The position numbers and the translations under genes are program-made. The notes below the pieces were generated by a model. It was not told the origin of the DNA. It made no database searches and worked only from the letters and a program-made list of their open reading frames with translations. Shown here piece by piece: positions 1-7,534 of a stretch of 23,182 bases of DNA. Origin of the DNA: a virus; IMG/VR virus record IMGVR_UViG_3300029319_000487, positions 1 to 23,182 of that record; one strand, given 5' to 3'. Position 1 is the stretch's first letter. Each line of letters opens with the position of its first letter.

Positions 1-174
1 ATTGCAGCAGTTGGCCCAGCAGCTTTGGGAACAGCAGGTCTGTGTGCTAACTGGAAAGATATTGGAACTTCTGACATTAGAATTGCATACATCTATAATG
101 GTGCAAATGATGATGCGTCAGCGGGTGCTGCTACAGTAACTATTAATTACTTACAGAACAATAACCTTTCATAA
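1..174 (+). CDS. C-terminal fragment of a phage structural protein
   Basis: The reading frame is open from the first base and stops at TAA 172-174, giving the last 57 residues of a protein whose start lies outside the window. The visible part is rich in Ala, Gly, Thr and Asn and ends in beta-type alternation (a stretch reading AATVTINYL near the end), as is usual for capsid or decoration proteins. It sits immediately upstream of the head-decoration-like and connector genes, so a head role (capsid or decoration) fits by position. I do not recognise the family from this fragment alone. The following hairpin would suit a highly expressed capsid-type gene. Confidence 0.7.
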   Translation: MAAVGPAALGTAGLCANWKDIGTSDIRIAYIYNGANDDASAGAATVTINYLQNNNLS

Positions 175-184
175 TAATTAATTT

Positions 185-206
185 AGTGTGGGCTTCGGCC
201 CACACT
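185..206 (+). terminator. UUCG-tetraloop hairpin, possible terminator or processing site
   Basis: Nine perfect base pairs (AGTGTGGGC with GCCCACACT) enclose a TTCG loop, an extra-stable RNA tetraloop. The flanks ATTT and AAAT could lengthen the stem with a bulge. Only a short, interrupted T stretch follows (211-214), so it may be a partial terminator, an mRNA 3'-end stabiliser or a processing site rather than a strong terminator. The ribosome binding site of the next gene, AAGGAG at 215-220, lies just downstream. Confidence 0.6.
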
Positions 207-227
207 TAAATTTTAAGGAGAAAAAAT

Positions 228-836
228 ATGTCAATTGTTTTAAAGAACTGGGTACGTGTAAGTGATGCAGTAACAGCTGATCCTGATTACTTTGTTACAG
301 CAGCGAGACCTAACACATCTGCAACTATGGCACAAACATCTTTATCATCTAATCATAATGGTGGCGGAAGAAACGTTACTGTTACGACTACAGGAACTGG
401 AGATAGCGGAAAAACAGCTACTATCACTGGAACTGATGTCGATGGAGCATCTCAAACTGAAGTAATAACTCTACCTGGATCTGCTACAGCAACAGCAGGC
501 ACTAAAATATTTTTAACTGTAACTGCAGTTGAAATGAGCGCACAACCAGCAGCTAACATAACAGTTGGTTTTGGAACTGCAGCTGGAGCAAAAATTGGTG
601 GTGGTGGAGTTTTTGGTAGTTTTAGAACTACGTCAGGCGGAAACGCTGGAACGTGTAGTTTTAGAACGGGTGGAACTGCAGGAACAGTACTTGCTACTGA
701 TAAATCAAGCGGAACTTCTGGAGGAAACAACGGTCCATTTTCTGCTCACGGAACTGGAGCAAAATTAGTAAACGGGATGTATGTTACTTATACTGTGGGT
801 GATTTTGATCAGATAGTAGTTTTTTACGCTGGATAG
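228..836 (+). CDS. Beta-rich head decoration-like structural protein
   Basis: This 202-residue protein starts at ATG 228 with AAGGAG seven bases upstream. Residues about 48-115 contain a pattern common in phage structural beta domains: Thr/Gly-rich strands, then TGTDVDG, a QTEVITLPG segment and a KIFLTVTAVEMSA-like strand. The C-terminal part (about 125-202) is Gly/Ser-rich and ends in hydrophobic strands (YVTYTVGDF, IVVFYAG). No signal peptide, membrane segment or catalytic motif is visible. It lies between a probable capsid-region gene and the connector genes, so a capsid decoration or neck role is the best reading. The function is inferred from composition and place, not from a diagnostic motif. 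Confidence 0.7.
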   Translation: MSIVLKNWVRVSDAVTADPDYFVTAARPNTSATMAQTSLSSNHNGGGRNVTVTTTGTGDSGKTATITGTDVDGASQTEVITLPGSATATAGTKIFLTVTAVEMSAQPAANITVGFGTAAGAKIGGGGVFGSFRTTSGGNAGTCSFRTGGTAGTVLATDKSSGTSGGNNGPFSAHGTGAKLVNGMYVTYTVGDFDQIVVFYAG

Positions 837-844
837 GAGTTTAA

Positions 845-1648
845 ATGGCCAATACAACATCCGATTCTTATTCGTTTGATCAGAATTTTTCTATTGATGA
901 AATAATTGCTGATGCCTATGAAAGAATAGGTTTGGTTGGAACTGCAGGTCACCAAATAAAAACTGCAAGAAGATCATTAAATATTCTTTTTCAAGAATGG
1001 GGTAACAGAGGAATACATTTTTGGGAAGTAGGAAATACTAATGTAAATTTAGTTGAAGGCTCTACTACCAATATTGATGCTACAGCAGAAGGTTCTGGTG
1101 TTTATACTTTTTACAGGAACTCAACCGATGTTCCTGGAGGAGGTGAACCACCACAAGCTACAACTGTTCCCACTGCAAACGTTTATGGTATTTCAGATAT
1201 TTTAAATGTTACATTTAGACAAAACTATAATACTACAAATCAATCAGATATTGGTTTAACAAAAGTTGCAAGAGACGCATATTCTGCAACAGCAAACAAA
1301 ACATCAAAAGGTACTCCATCTCAATTTTGGGTTCAAAGATTTATAGATAAAGTTACTATAACTATTTACCCCTTACCAAACGCTACGGCTGCAAGTAATT
1401 TTTTAAATGTTTATTATGTAAAAAGAATTCAAGATGCTGGTGCTTATACAAATGCTAGTGACTCACCTTTTAGATTTGTGCCATGTATGGTTTCAGGTTT
1501 AGCTTATTATTTAGCTATGAAATTTGCACCACAAAGAGTGCAAGAAACAAAATTAATTTATGAAGATGAGTTAGCGAGAGCATTAGCGGAGGATGGATCA
1601 GCGGCTAGTACGTACATTACACCGAAAACCTATTATCCAAATGTATAA
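845..1648 (+). CDS. P22 gp4-like tail accessory / head-completion protein
   Basis: This 267-residue protein starts eight bases after the previous stop; TAGGAG, overlapping that stop codon, serves as its ribosome binding site. The N-terminal region is helical and reads DEIIADAYERIGLVG, then RRSLNILFQEWGNRG and an aromatic stretch with HFWEV. That order (helix, Arg-rich helix, W-x-N-x-G turn) resembles the P22 gp4 / tail accessory factor family (PF11650), which binds under the portal and starts tail assembly. The C-terminal half returns to helix (YYLAMKFAP, then KLIYEDELARALAED), consistent with a connector ring protein. The stop overlaps the next start by one base (TAATG). The assignment rests on remembered family patterns and gene order. 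Confidence 0.65.
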   Translation: MANTTSDSYSFDQNFSIDEIIADAYERIGLVGTAGHQIKTARRSLNILFQEWGNRGIHFWEVGNTNVNLVEGSTTNIDATAEGSGVYTFYRNSTDVPGGGEPPQATTVPTANVYGISDILNVTFRQNYNTTNQSDIGLTKVARDAYSATANKTSKGTPSQFWVQRFIDKVTITIYPLPNATAASNFLNVYYVKRIQDAGAYTNASDSPFRFVPCMVSGLAYYLAMKFAPQRVQETKLIYEDELARALAEDGSAASTYITPKTYYPNV

Positions 1649-2463
1649 TGGCACGATTTTCAAAAGGAAGAAGAGCATTAGCAATATCAGATAGATCTGG
1701 TGCAGCATTTCCATATGATGAAATGGTTAAAGAATGGACTGGTGCTTTAGTTCACATTTCTGAATTTGAACCTAAACAACCTCAACTACAACCACATCCT
1801 GTAGGTGCCGATCCACAAGCTTTAAAAAATGCAAGACCTGCACGAACTGAATTTCCTGTACAAGATATTTTACCTAACGATCCGTTTACAACCACTGCTG
1901 CATCTGGAACTTTAAGTGTATCTTATCCATCTAATCAAATAAGTTATGGAACTTCTTATGTTAGATTTCAAGCTGTTAAAAAACCCGTAGGCGGTGTTGC
2001 TGTTTCTACTTTACAATTAGAAACTACACTAAACGGAAACATAAGTGATTCTGTTACGACAATTACCTTAACAGACGCAACCGAGTTTCCAACTTCTGGT
2101 TTTATTATGATAGAAAAAGTTGATACAACTCCTGACACAGATAACTATGGAAAATTTTTAAATGAAGTAATTCAATATACAGGTAAAGTTGGTAATAATT
2201 TAACAGGCTGTACACGTGGAACAGCAGCCCCTTTTAAAGGAGAAACTTTAGAAAACACAACAGCTACTACGCACAGCAGTGGAGCAAAAGTTTTTGGATC
2301 TTATTTAGCAACTGCTATTGGGACGACAGTTCAAACAGGTGCTCAACCACCAACAGAAACACAATATAATTCTATAACCGTGCCCCTTGTTTCAAATGCG
2401 ACTAGCACAGAAACAGGAGGTGGTTTTCAGTGTACAATTGGACCAATTAATGATAAAGCTTAA
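1648..2463 (+). CDS. Virion structural protein with a beta module shared with the nozzle protein
   Basis: This 271-residue protein is coupled to the gene before it through TAATG. Its basic N-terminus (ARFSKGRRALAISDRSG) and the segment with HISEFEPKQPQLQPHP look like conserved marine-phage structural proteins of unknown role. Residues about 124-216 form a distinct module: TTLNG, strands of VTTITLTDATEFP, EVIQYTG, NNLTGCTRGT, THSSGAKVF. The 739-residue nozzle protein carries a similar module at residues about 218-296. The protein lies between two connector-type genes, so a neck or upper-tail role is likely. I cannot assign a precise function. Confidence 0.7.
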   Translation: MARFSKGRRALAISDRSGAAFPYDEMVKEWTGALVHISEFEPKQPQLQPHPVGADPQALKNARPARTEFPVQDILPNDPFTTTAASGTLSVSYPSNQISYGTSYVRFQAVKKPVGGVAVSTLQLETTLNGNISDSVTTITLTDATEFPTSGFIMIEKVDTTPDTDNYGKFLNEVIQYTGKVGNNLTGCTRGTAAPFKGETLENTTATTHSSGAKVFGSYLATAIGTTVQTGAQPPTETQYNSITVPLVSNATSTETGGGFQCTIGPINDKA

Positions 2464-2468
2464 TTATT

Positions 2469-3200
2469 ATGGCTGGATATAATTTATCAAACTTACAGAC
2501 AGATATTAAAAATTACACTGAAGTAGATGCTAACGTGTTTACTGCTGCTATATTAAATAGATTTATAGAAAACGCAGAATATAGAATTGCTTATGATATT
2601 CCCATGGATTCCGACAGATTTGTTGAACAGGGAACAATGGCAACAGATGTAAACAACATAAGAGTTCCAGCAGGAACATTGTTTGTAAGAGGTGTGGAAG
2701 TATTTAACGCTACTAACTCAACTGAACAAGGGACTTGGTTAGAAAAAAGAGATCAAACTTTTTTAAGTGAATATGTAGGAAGACTAACCGGACCTGAAGG
2801 ATCTACTGCATCCGGAGCTGATGTTACTGGTAAACCAAAATATTATGCTATGTTTGGAGGAGCAACTGGCACAACTGACACTACATCAGGATCTATTTAT
2901 TTAGCTCCTACGCCAGATGTTAATTATATATTTAGAATATATTATAATAAAATTCCACCTGGTTTGGAAACAGAGACTTCTGGTACTTATATCAGCAAAT
3001 ATTTTCCTCAAGGTCTTTTATATGCCTGCTTAGTAGAGGCATATTCTTTCTTAAAAGGTCCAACTGATATGTTGACATTATACGAAGGAAAGTATAAACA
3101 AGAATTAACTAAGTTTGCAGCAATGCAAGTTGGTAGACGAAGAAGAGATGATTATACAGATGGCACAATCCGTATACCAATCGAATCACCGTCACCTTAA
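2469..3200 (+). CDS. SU10-type head-tail adaptor protein
   Basis: This 243-residue protein begins with AGYNLSNLQTDIKNYTE, followed by a helix with ILNRFIENAEYRIAYDIPMD. That opening is typical of the phage adaptor family named after podovirus SU10 (PF24175), whose members sit between portal and tail. The middle is beta-rich (RVPAGTLFVRGVEVF, then PKYYAMFGG and YLAPTPD), and a long C-terminal helical part follows (GLLYACLVEAYSFLKGP, then YEGKYKQELTKFAAMQVGRR). No clear Shine-Dalgarno sequence precedes the start, which lies five bases after the previous stop, so re-initiation is plausible. The gene context of connector proteins agrees with the call. Confidence 0.7.
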   Translation: MAGYNLSNLQTDIKNYTEVDANVFTAAILNRFIENAEYRIAYDIPMDSDRFVEQGTMATDVNNIRVPAGTLFVRGVEVFNATNSTEQGTWLEKRDQTFLSEYVGRLTGPEGSTASGADVTGKPKYYAMFGGATGTTDTTSGSIYLAPTPDVNYIFRIYYNKIPPGLETETSGTYISKYFPQGLLYACLVEAYSFLKGPTDMLTLYEGKYKQELTKFAAMQVGRRRRDDYTDGTIRIPIESPSP

Positions 3201-3215
3201 ATGGAGTAAAATATT

Positions 3216-3656
3216 ATGGCAATAACATCGGCAATTTGTAATAGTTTTAAAGTAGAAATCCTTAAAGCTGAACATAACTTTACAGCATCGTCTGGAAATA
3301 CTTTTAAATTAGCTTTATACACAAGTTCAGCAACTTTAAATAAATCAACAACTGCTTATTCAACATCAAATGAGATTTCAAATACATCTGGGTCTGCTTA
3401 TACTGCCGGTGGGAAAGCACTTACAAGTGTAACTCCGGTTTTATCTACAGACACTGCAGTTTGTGATTTTGCAGATATAAGTTTTACTTCTGCTTCTTTC
3501 ACTGCAAACGGATGTTTAATTTATAATGATTCACATTCTTCAGATGCAGCAGTTTGTGCGATTGCATTTGGTTCTGATAAAACTGTAACAAGCGGAACGT
3601 TTACAATTCAATTTCCAACAGCTGACGCTGATAACGCAATCGTTCGTATAGCATAA
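3216..3656 (+). CDS. Conserved phage virion protein (MAITSAICNSFK family)
   Basis: This 146-residue protein has GGAG upstream of its start. It matches a pattern I know from many tailed phages: MAITSAICNSFK, then HNF, a TFKLALYTSSATLNKSTTAY stretch, SAYTAGG, a DFADISFTSASFTANG segment and a C-terminal IQFPTADADNAIVRIA. The family is common in marine phages, usually among tail genes, and has no established biochemical role that I can name. The all-beta look and absence of catalytic motifs suggest a structural part of the tail or neck. Its stop region contributes to the ribosome binding site of the next gene. Confidence 0.75.
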   Translation: MAITSAICNSFKVEILKAEHNFTASSGNTFKLALYTSSATLNKSTTAYSTSNEISNTSGSAYTAGGKALTSVTPVLSTDTAVCDFADISFTSASFTANGCLIYNDSHSSDAAVCAIAFGSDKTVTSGTFTIQFPTADADNAIVRIA

Positions 3657-3671
3657 GGAGGTAAATCCTTA
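3654..3671 (+). promoter_or_regulatory. Strong Shine-Dalgarno inside a small hairpin
   Basis: AAGGAGGT at 3655-3662 is a near-perfect Shine-Dalgarno sequence for the ATG at 3671. It is also the left arm of a perfect six-base inverted repeat, TAAGGA (3654-3659) with TCCTTA (3666-3671), around a GGTAAA loop. The hairpin would cover both the ribosome binding site and the first base of the start codon, so initiation could depend on ribosomes arriving from the upstream gene. The stem is short and may not be stable. Confidence 0.4.
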
Positions 3672-4510
3672 TGGCCAATACTTGGAACGAGTCCGGCACA
3701 ACCTGGGGTACCAATCGTTGGGGAACTACTGATGCTTTTTCATTAGGTTGGGGAGCCAAAACTTGGAATCAAGGTGAGTGGGGCCAACTTAATGATCTTA
3801 CTCTTACACTTACAGGTGTTTCTTCTACTTCAAATGTAGGATCAGTTACAATTACATCAGAAATAAATACAGGATGGGGACAAGATGGTTGGGGTGTTGA
3901 AGACTGGGGTCGATCTGGATTAACACTTGTAATACCTACAGGTGTTCAAGCAACTACAGGTATTGGTTCTCTAGATCCTGCTGACGTAATGGGTTTAACT
4001 GGCGTATCTTCAACCTCATCAGTTGGATCACCAACAATTATTTCTGATTTTACTGGAACTCTTACAGGTGTTTCTGCAACATCAAGTGTCGGATCTTTAT
4101 CTCCAGCCGATGTTATGGGTCTAACTGGATTAGGTTCTACAACTTCTGTAGGTGCAATTGCACCGGCAGATGTCATGGGCTTAACTGGTTTATCAGCAAC
4201 AGTATCATTAGGCACACTTGAAATTTCTACAAATCCTATTGTAGATGTAACAGGTTTATCTATGACGTCTTCTGTAGGAGCAATATCACCAGCAGATGTT
4301 ATGGGATTGACAGGAGTTTCTGCAACTTCTTCAGCAGGTGCAATATCACCAGCAGATGTTATGGGATTGACAGGAGTTTCTGCAACTGCTAGTGTAGGAA
4401 CCGTAGCTCCTTTAGGGTATGAGTCAATAACTGGTAATCAAAGTGCAGGATATAGCTCAGTTACAGCTACACAAAGTGCAAATTATACAGCAGTCGATGC
4501 AGGGAATTAG
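3671..4510 (+). CDS. Trp-rich, tandem-repeat tail protein
   Basis: This 279-residue protein has a Trp/Gly-rich first quarter (WNESGTTWGTNRWG, GWGAKTWNQGEWG, later GWGQDGWGVEDWG). It is then made of about nine units of a TGVSATSSVGS-type beta repeat, five of them preceded by PADVMGL. The last 30 residues change to a YESITGNQSAGYSSVTATQS pattern. Repeats of this kind are typical of elongated beta structures in phage tail fibres and other virion appendages. It lies between a tail-family gene and a large fibre gene, so a fibre or tail-needle-like structural role is inferred. No enzymatic motif is seen. One pair of units is almost identical in DNA, pointing to recent repeat copying. Confidence 0.7.
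   Translation: MANTWNESGTTWGTNRWGTTDAFSLGWGAKTWNQGEWGQLNDLTLTLTGVSSTSNVGSVTITSEINTGWGQDGWGVEDWGRSGLTLVIPTGVQATTGIGSLDPADVMGLTGVSSTSSVGSPTIISDFTGTLTGVSATSSVGSLSPADVMGLTGLGSTTSVGAIAPADVMGLTGLSATVSLGTLEISTNPIVDVTGLSMTSSVGAISPADVMGLTGVSATSSAGAISPADVMGLTGVSATASVGTVAPLGYESITGNQSAGYSSVTATQSANYTAVDAGN
4281..4387 (+). repeat. 47-bp direct repeat with 60-bp period inside the tail repeat gene
   Basis: Bases 4281-4327 and 4341-4387 are identical, exactly 60 bases (20 codons) apart, and encode the repeated SPADVMGLTGVSAT segment. The other units of the same protein have diverged at DNA level while keeping the protein pattern, so this pair is probably a recent duplication or gene-conversion product. Confidence 0.85.
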
Positions 4511-4519
4511 AATATATTA

Positions 4520-4548
4520 TTGACATTAAGTATAAAACAAATTAAAAA
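4520..4548 (+). promoter_or_regulatory. Possible sigma70-type promoter before the fibre gene
   Basis: The 64-base gap before the fibre gene contains a perfect TTGACA (4520-4525). TAAAAA (4543-4548) lies 17 bases further on and matches TATAAT at four of six positions. The region is very A+T-rich, so a chance match is quite possible. AGGAG at 4561-4565 is the ribosome binding site of the fibre gene. Confidence 0.3.
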
Positions 4549-4574
4549 AAGATACTAATTAGGAGTACAAAATT

Positions 4575-6524
4575 ATGGCATCAACATATACGCCGCTAGG
4601 TATAGAACTTCAAGCAACTGGTGAAAATGCCGGTACATGGGGGACAAAAACTAATACTAATTTAAGTATAATCGAACAAATTTCAGGTGGTTTTACACAA
4701 CAAGCGGTTTCAGATTCTGGAGATACAGACCTTTCTGTATCTGATGGATCAACTGGTGCAACTCTTGCACACAGAATGATAGAATTTACAGGGACTCTTT
4801 CTGCTGGCAGGAACGTAACTATACCAATTGATGTCCAAACTTTTTATTTTTTAAAAAATTCTACAGGTGGTTCTCAGACTGTAACTTTTAAATATGTTTC
4901 AGGATCTGGTGATAGTGTAGCAGTAGCTAGTGGAGCAACTAAAATTGTATTCGCTTCTGCAAACGATGGAACTAATCCTGACATGATTGACATGGGTTTT
5001 GGTACAGGTGATGTAACACTTACAGGAACACAAACTTTAACAAATAAAACTTTAACTTCACCTAAAATTGGAACTTCAATTTTAGATACAAATGGTAATG
5101 AATTACTTAAACTGACTGCAACAGGCTCAGCAGTAAACGAATTAACATATGCAAATGCAGCTACAGGAAACAAACCAACACTTACTGCGTCTGGTGGAGA
5201 TACTAATATTGGTGTATCTATCCAACCAAAAGGTAGTGGACAAATTACTCTTGATGCTTTAACTTTTCCAGCAGCAGACGGTTCCGCAGATCAGGTGCTT
5301 AAAACCGACGGTAGTGGTAATTTAAGTTTCACTGATATGGGTGGTGGATCTGTAACTTGGCAAACAGGAAGTATTAAAACTACTGGATTTACTGCAACAG
5401 CAGGAGAAGGATATTTTTGTAATACTACGGGTGGTACTTTTACAGCAACCCTTCCTGCAAGTCCTAGTGCAGGTGATATTGTAGCTTTTAAAGATTATGC
5501 GGGTACTTTTGATACAAATAAATTAACAATTGGTAGAAATTCATCTAATATAGATGCAACAGCAGCTAATGTAGATTTAACTGATGAAGCTGAATCTATA
5601 ACATTTATTTATGTAGATGGAACTCAGGGATGGAAAGTAATTAACAATAGTAACCAAACTTTTGAACCAGCTTATGTAACAGCAACAGGTGGAACAGTTA
5701 CTTGTAGTGGAGATTACAAAATTCATACTTTTACAAGTCCGGGTACTTTTTGTGTAACTAACACAGGTAACGAATATGGTAATGATAAAGTTTCTTATTT
5801 AATTATAGCCGGTGGAGGTGGTGGTGGATCAACTAACTCTACTGACGATGGCGGTGGAGGAGGAGCAGGAGGTTATCGAGAAGGTAAAGATTCTTCTGAC
5901 CCTTATTCTGCAGGCCCTCCAGCTACTACTCATACCACATTATCAGCAACAGGAGCTTATGCTATAGCAGTTGGCGGCGGTGGTTCAGGTGGTCCTGGAA
6001 CTCCAGAGGTTCCTGGCACACAAGGTAGTGATTCATCATTTAATAGTATTGTTAGTGCCGGTGGTGGCGGAGCAAGAGGAAGTGGAAGCACTCCACCTCC
6101 TTCTGATGCTAACGGAGGATCCGGCGGAGGATCTGGAGGCGGTGGTGGTGTACCTGGAAAACCAGGTGGAACTGGAAACACTCCTGCTGTAAGTCCTTCT
6201 CAAGGAAATAATGGTGGTCAAGGAGCAACATCACCACCTGATGGTTCAGCCGGAGGCGGTGGTGGTATAGGTTCAGTAGGTGCTACAGCTGGTGGATCAA
6301 GTGCTAATGGCGGATCAGGAGTATCAAGTTCAATTAATGGAACACCAACAGCAAGAGCTGGAGGTGGCGGTGCAGCAACAGCATCTGGTCAAGACGGAGG
6401 TGGACCTAATGGAACTGCTGGAACAGCAAACACTGGCGGTGGTGGAGGTGGAAACCAAAACGGTAGTAGTGCAGGAGCTGGTGGATCAGGACTTGTAATT
6501 ATAAGGTATAAATACCAAAATTAA
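4575..6524 (+). CDS. Tail fibre with glycine-rich adhesin-like C-terminus
   Basis: This 649-residue protein starts with the phage-fibre opening STYTPLGIELQATGENAGTWG, followed by beta-rich shaft segments. Residues about 147-170 hold a GTQTLTNKTLTSPKI motif common in tail fibres, and about 230-255 a PAADGSADQVLKTDGSGNLSF motif. A domain at about 296-356 ends in VDGTQGWKVINN. From about 407 to 640 the chain is dominated by glycine runs (AGGGGGG, DDGGGGGAGG, SAGGGGARG) and closes with GGSGLVIIRYKYQN. This resembles the Gly_rich / polyglycine-II type domains found in phage adhesins such as S16 gp38 and in marine fibres. It is the best receptor-binding candidate in the window. The glycine region also holds Pro-Gly motifs (GGPGTPEVPGTQG, GVPGKPGGTG). 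The dioxygenase array begins two genes downstream. Confidence 0.8.
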   Translation: MASTYTPLGIELQATGENAGTWGTKTNTNLSIIEQISGGFTQQAVSDSGDTDLSVSDGSTGATLAHRMIEFTGTLSAGRNVTIPIDVQTFYFLKNSTGGSQTVTFKYVSGSGDSVAVASGATKIVFASANDGTNPDMIDMGFGTGDVTLTGTQTLTNKTLTSPKIGTSILDTNGNELLKLTATGSAVNELTYANAATGNKPTLTASGGDTNIGVSIQPKGSGQITLDALTFPAADGSADQVLKTDGSGNLSFTDMGGGSVTWQTGSIKTTGFTATAGEGYFCNTTGGTFTATLPASPSAGDIVAFKDYAGTFDTNKLTIGRNSSNIDATAANVDLTDEAESITFIYVDGTQGWKVINNSNQTFEPAYVTATGGTVTCSGDYKIHTFTSPGTFCVTNTGNEYGNDKVSYLIIAGGGGGGSTNSTDDGGGGGAGGYREGKDSSDPYSAGPPATTHTTLSATGAYAIAVGGGGSGGPGTPEVPGTQGSDSSFNSIVSAGGGGARGSGSTPPPSDANGGSGGGSGGGGGVPGKPGGTGNTPAVSPSQGNNGGQGATSPPDGSAGGGGGIGSVGATAGGSSANGGSGVSSSINGTPTARAGGGGAATASGQDGGGPNGTAGTANTGGGGGGNQNGSSAGAGGSGLVIIRYKYQN

Positions 6525-6544
6525 TATGGAGATTAAATAAACAT

Positions 6545-7012
6545 ATGGCACACTTTGCAAAAATAGGAATGAATGGAAAAGTTCTTCAAGTTTTAACACT
6601 TGCAGATAAGGATATGTTGGATGCTAATAATCAACCTGATGAAACAGTAGGTCAACAATATTTAGAACAACACAATAATTGGCCTGCACAAATGTGGGTT
6701 CAAACTTCATATAATACTTTTGAAAATGAACATAAGTTAGGTGGAACACCATTTAGAGGAAACTATGCTGGTGTAGGTTTTGAATGGGACGAAGATAACA
6801 ATATCTTTTGGCCTCCAAAAATTCACTCATCGTGGGTAAAAAATACATCTACTGCTAGATGGCAATCACCACTTGGTGATCCTCCTGCATTAACTGCAGA
6901 ACAACAATCACAGAATGATGCTGAGACACATTCTTGGCATTATGTTTGGAATGAATCAGCATATCAAGCTGACAATACAACTGGCTGGGACTTGACAAAC
7001 GCATTAGCATAA
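6545..7012 (+). CDS. Conserved marine-phage tail-region protein (MAHFAKI family)
   Basis: This 155-residue protein has GGAG upstream. Its opening, MAHFAKIGMNGKVLQVLTLA, and the later WVQTSYN, NYAGVGFEWDEDNNIFWPP and SWVKNTSTARWQSP segments match a small-protein family that I know from cyanophages and other marine phages. In those genomes it lies among structural or tail-fibre genes. It is rich in Trp and Asn, with no membrane segment or catalytic motif. The role is unknown; a fibre-associated or assembly protein is an inference from position. The C-terminal 30 residues (HSWHYVWNESAYQADNTTGW) look less conserved. Confidence 0.65.
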   Translation: MAHFAKIGMNGKVLQVLTLADKDMLDANNQPDETVGQQYLEQHNNWPAQMWVQTSYNTFENEHKLGGTPFRGNYAGVGFEWDEDNNIFWPPKIHSSWVKNTSTARWQSPLGDPPALTAEQQSQNDAETHSWHYVWNESAYQADNTTGWDLTNALA

Positions 7013-7030
7013 TTTATACCTGGTGGTGGT

Positions 7031-7534
7031 ATGCAAAAGAAAGTATTAAGTGAACAAGCGTTATATTACGGTGATGTGGAAATGCCTAAAGATTGGGACA
7101 TTGACCGAGATAAACTATCAGATGATATTTTACAATCAATACTTCAAAACAAAACTTTTCCGTTCTCAAAAACATTTGATAAGTTAAACACTTATATGAG
7201 AGATCATATAAAGGTAGACTATGGATTTACTTTAGTTAAAAAAGAAACGTGGGGTAATATCTACAAACCTAAAGAGACTACAATTCCATTATTAAATATA
7301 GACCCAATAGATTTACTAAACTCACCAGACTTTACATTTTTATATGGTGTAAAAGTTAAAGATTGTATAGTTCGAATACATTATGAAGACAACAGGCGTA
7401 AAGGTAGGTCTTGGGATATAGAACTTTTTAATAACAGATTTATAATGTTTCCATCAACTAATATGTATTACTTAACTAATAATCAAAAGGATAGTTTAAA
7501 TTTTGTACAAACTATAACGTATGAATATATCTGA
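7031..7534 (+). CDS. Dioxygenase-cassette protein, beta-barrel-like, no clear metal site
   Basis: I recall similar marine-phage proteins of this length but no assigned function. The 167 residues begin MQKKVLSEQALYYGDVEMP; a middle region has NIYKPKETTIPLL and a C-terminal part has RSWDIELFNNRFIMFPS followed by MYYLTNNQKDSLNFVQTITYE. The FIMFPS strand and the final hydrophobic strand look like the last strands of the double-stranded beta-helix fold used by the neighbouring dioxygenases. The distal metal His expected just after FPS is replaced by Tyr (about Y146), and no properly spaced HxD is seen. It overlaps the next gene by 14 bases, so it belongs to the same transcription unit. It could be an inactive relative or partner, or an unrelated cupin-like protein. 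Confidence 0.6.
   Translation: MQKKVLSEQALYYGDVEMPKDWDIDRDKLSDDILQSILQNKTFPFSKTFDKLNTYMRDHIKVDYGFTLVKKETWGNIYKPKETTIPLLNIDPIDLLNSPDFTFLYGVKVKDCIVRIHYEDNRRKGRSWDIELFNNRFIMFPSTNMYYLTNNQKDSLNFVQTITYEYI

Noticed and set aside
452-730. Minus-strand and alternate-frame open frames inside the decoration-like gene
   Set aside because: They are low-complexity shadows of a Gly/Thr-rich gene with a clear ribosome binding site on the plus strand.
4281-4387. Regular 60-base spacing considered as a CRISPR-like array
   Set aside because: The repeat is in frame, coding, occurs only twice at high identity and has no spacer diversity; it is a protein repeat.
5957-6181. Pro-rich minus-strand frame opposite the glycine-rich fibre end
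   Set aside because: Poly-proline is the expected antisense reading of GGT/GGA glycine codons; it is a shadow, not a gene.
7382-7390. HYE (H118-Y-E120) in the first cassette protein as a HxE metal motif
   Set aside because: It lies only about 22 residues before the FPS strand, versus roughly 50-70 in its neighbours, and no distal His follows, so a functional metal site is not supported.
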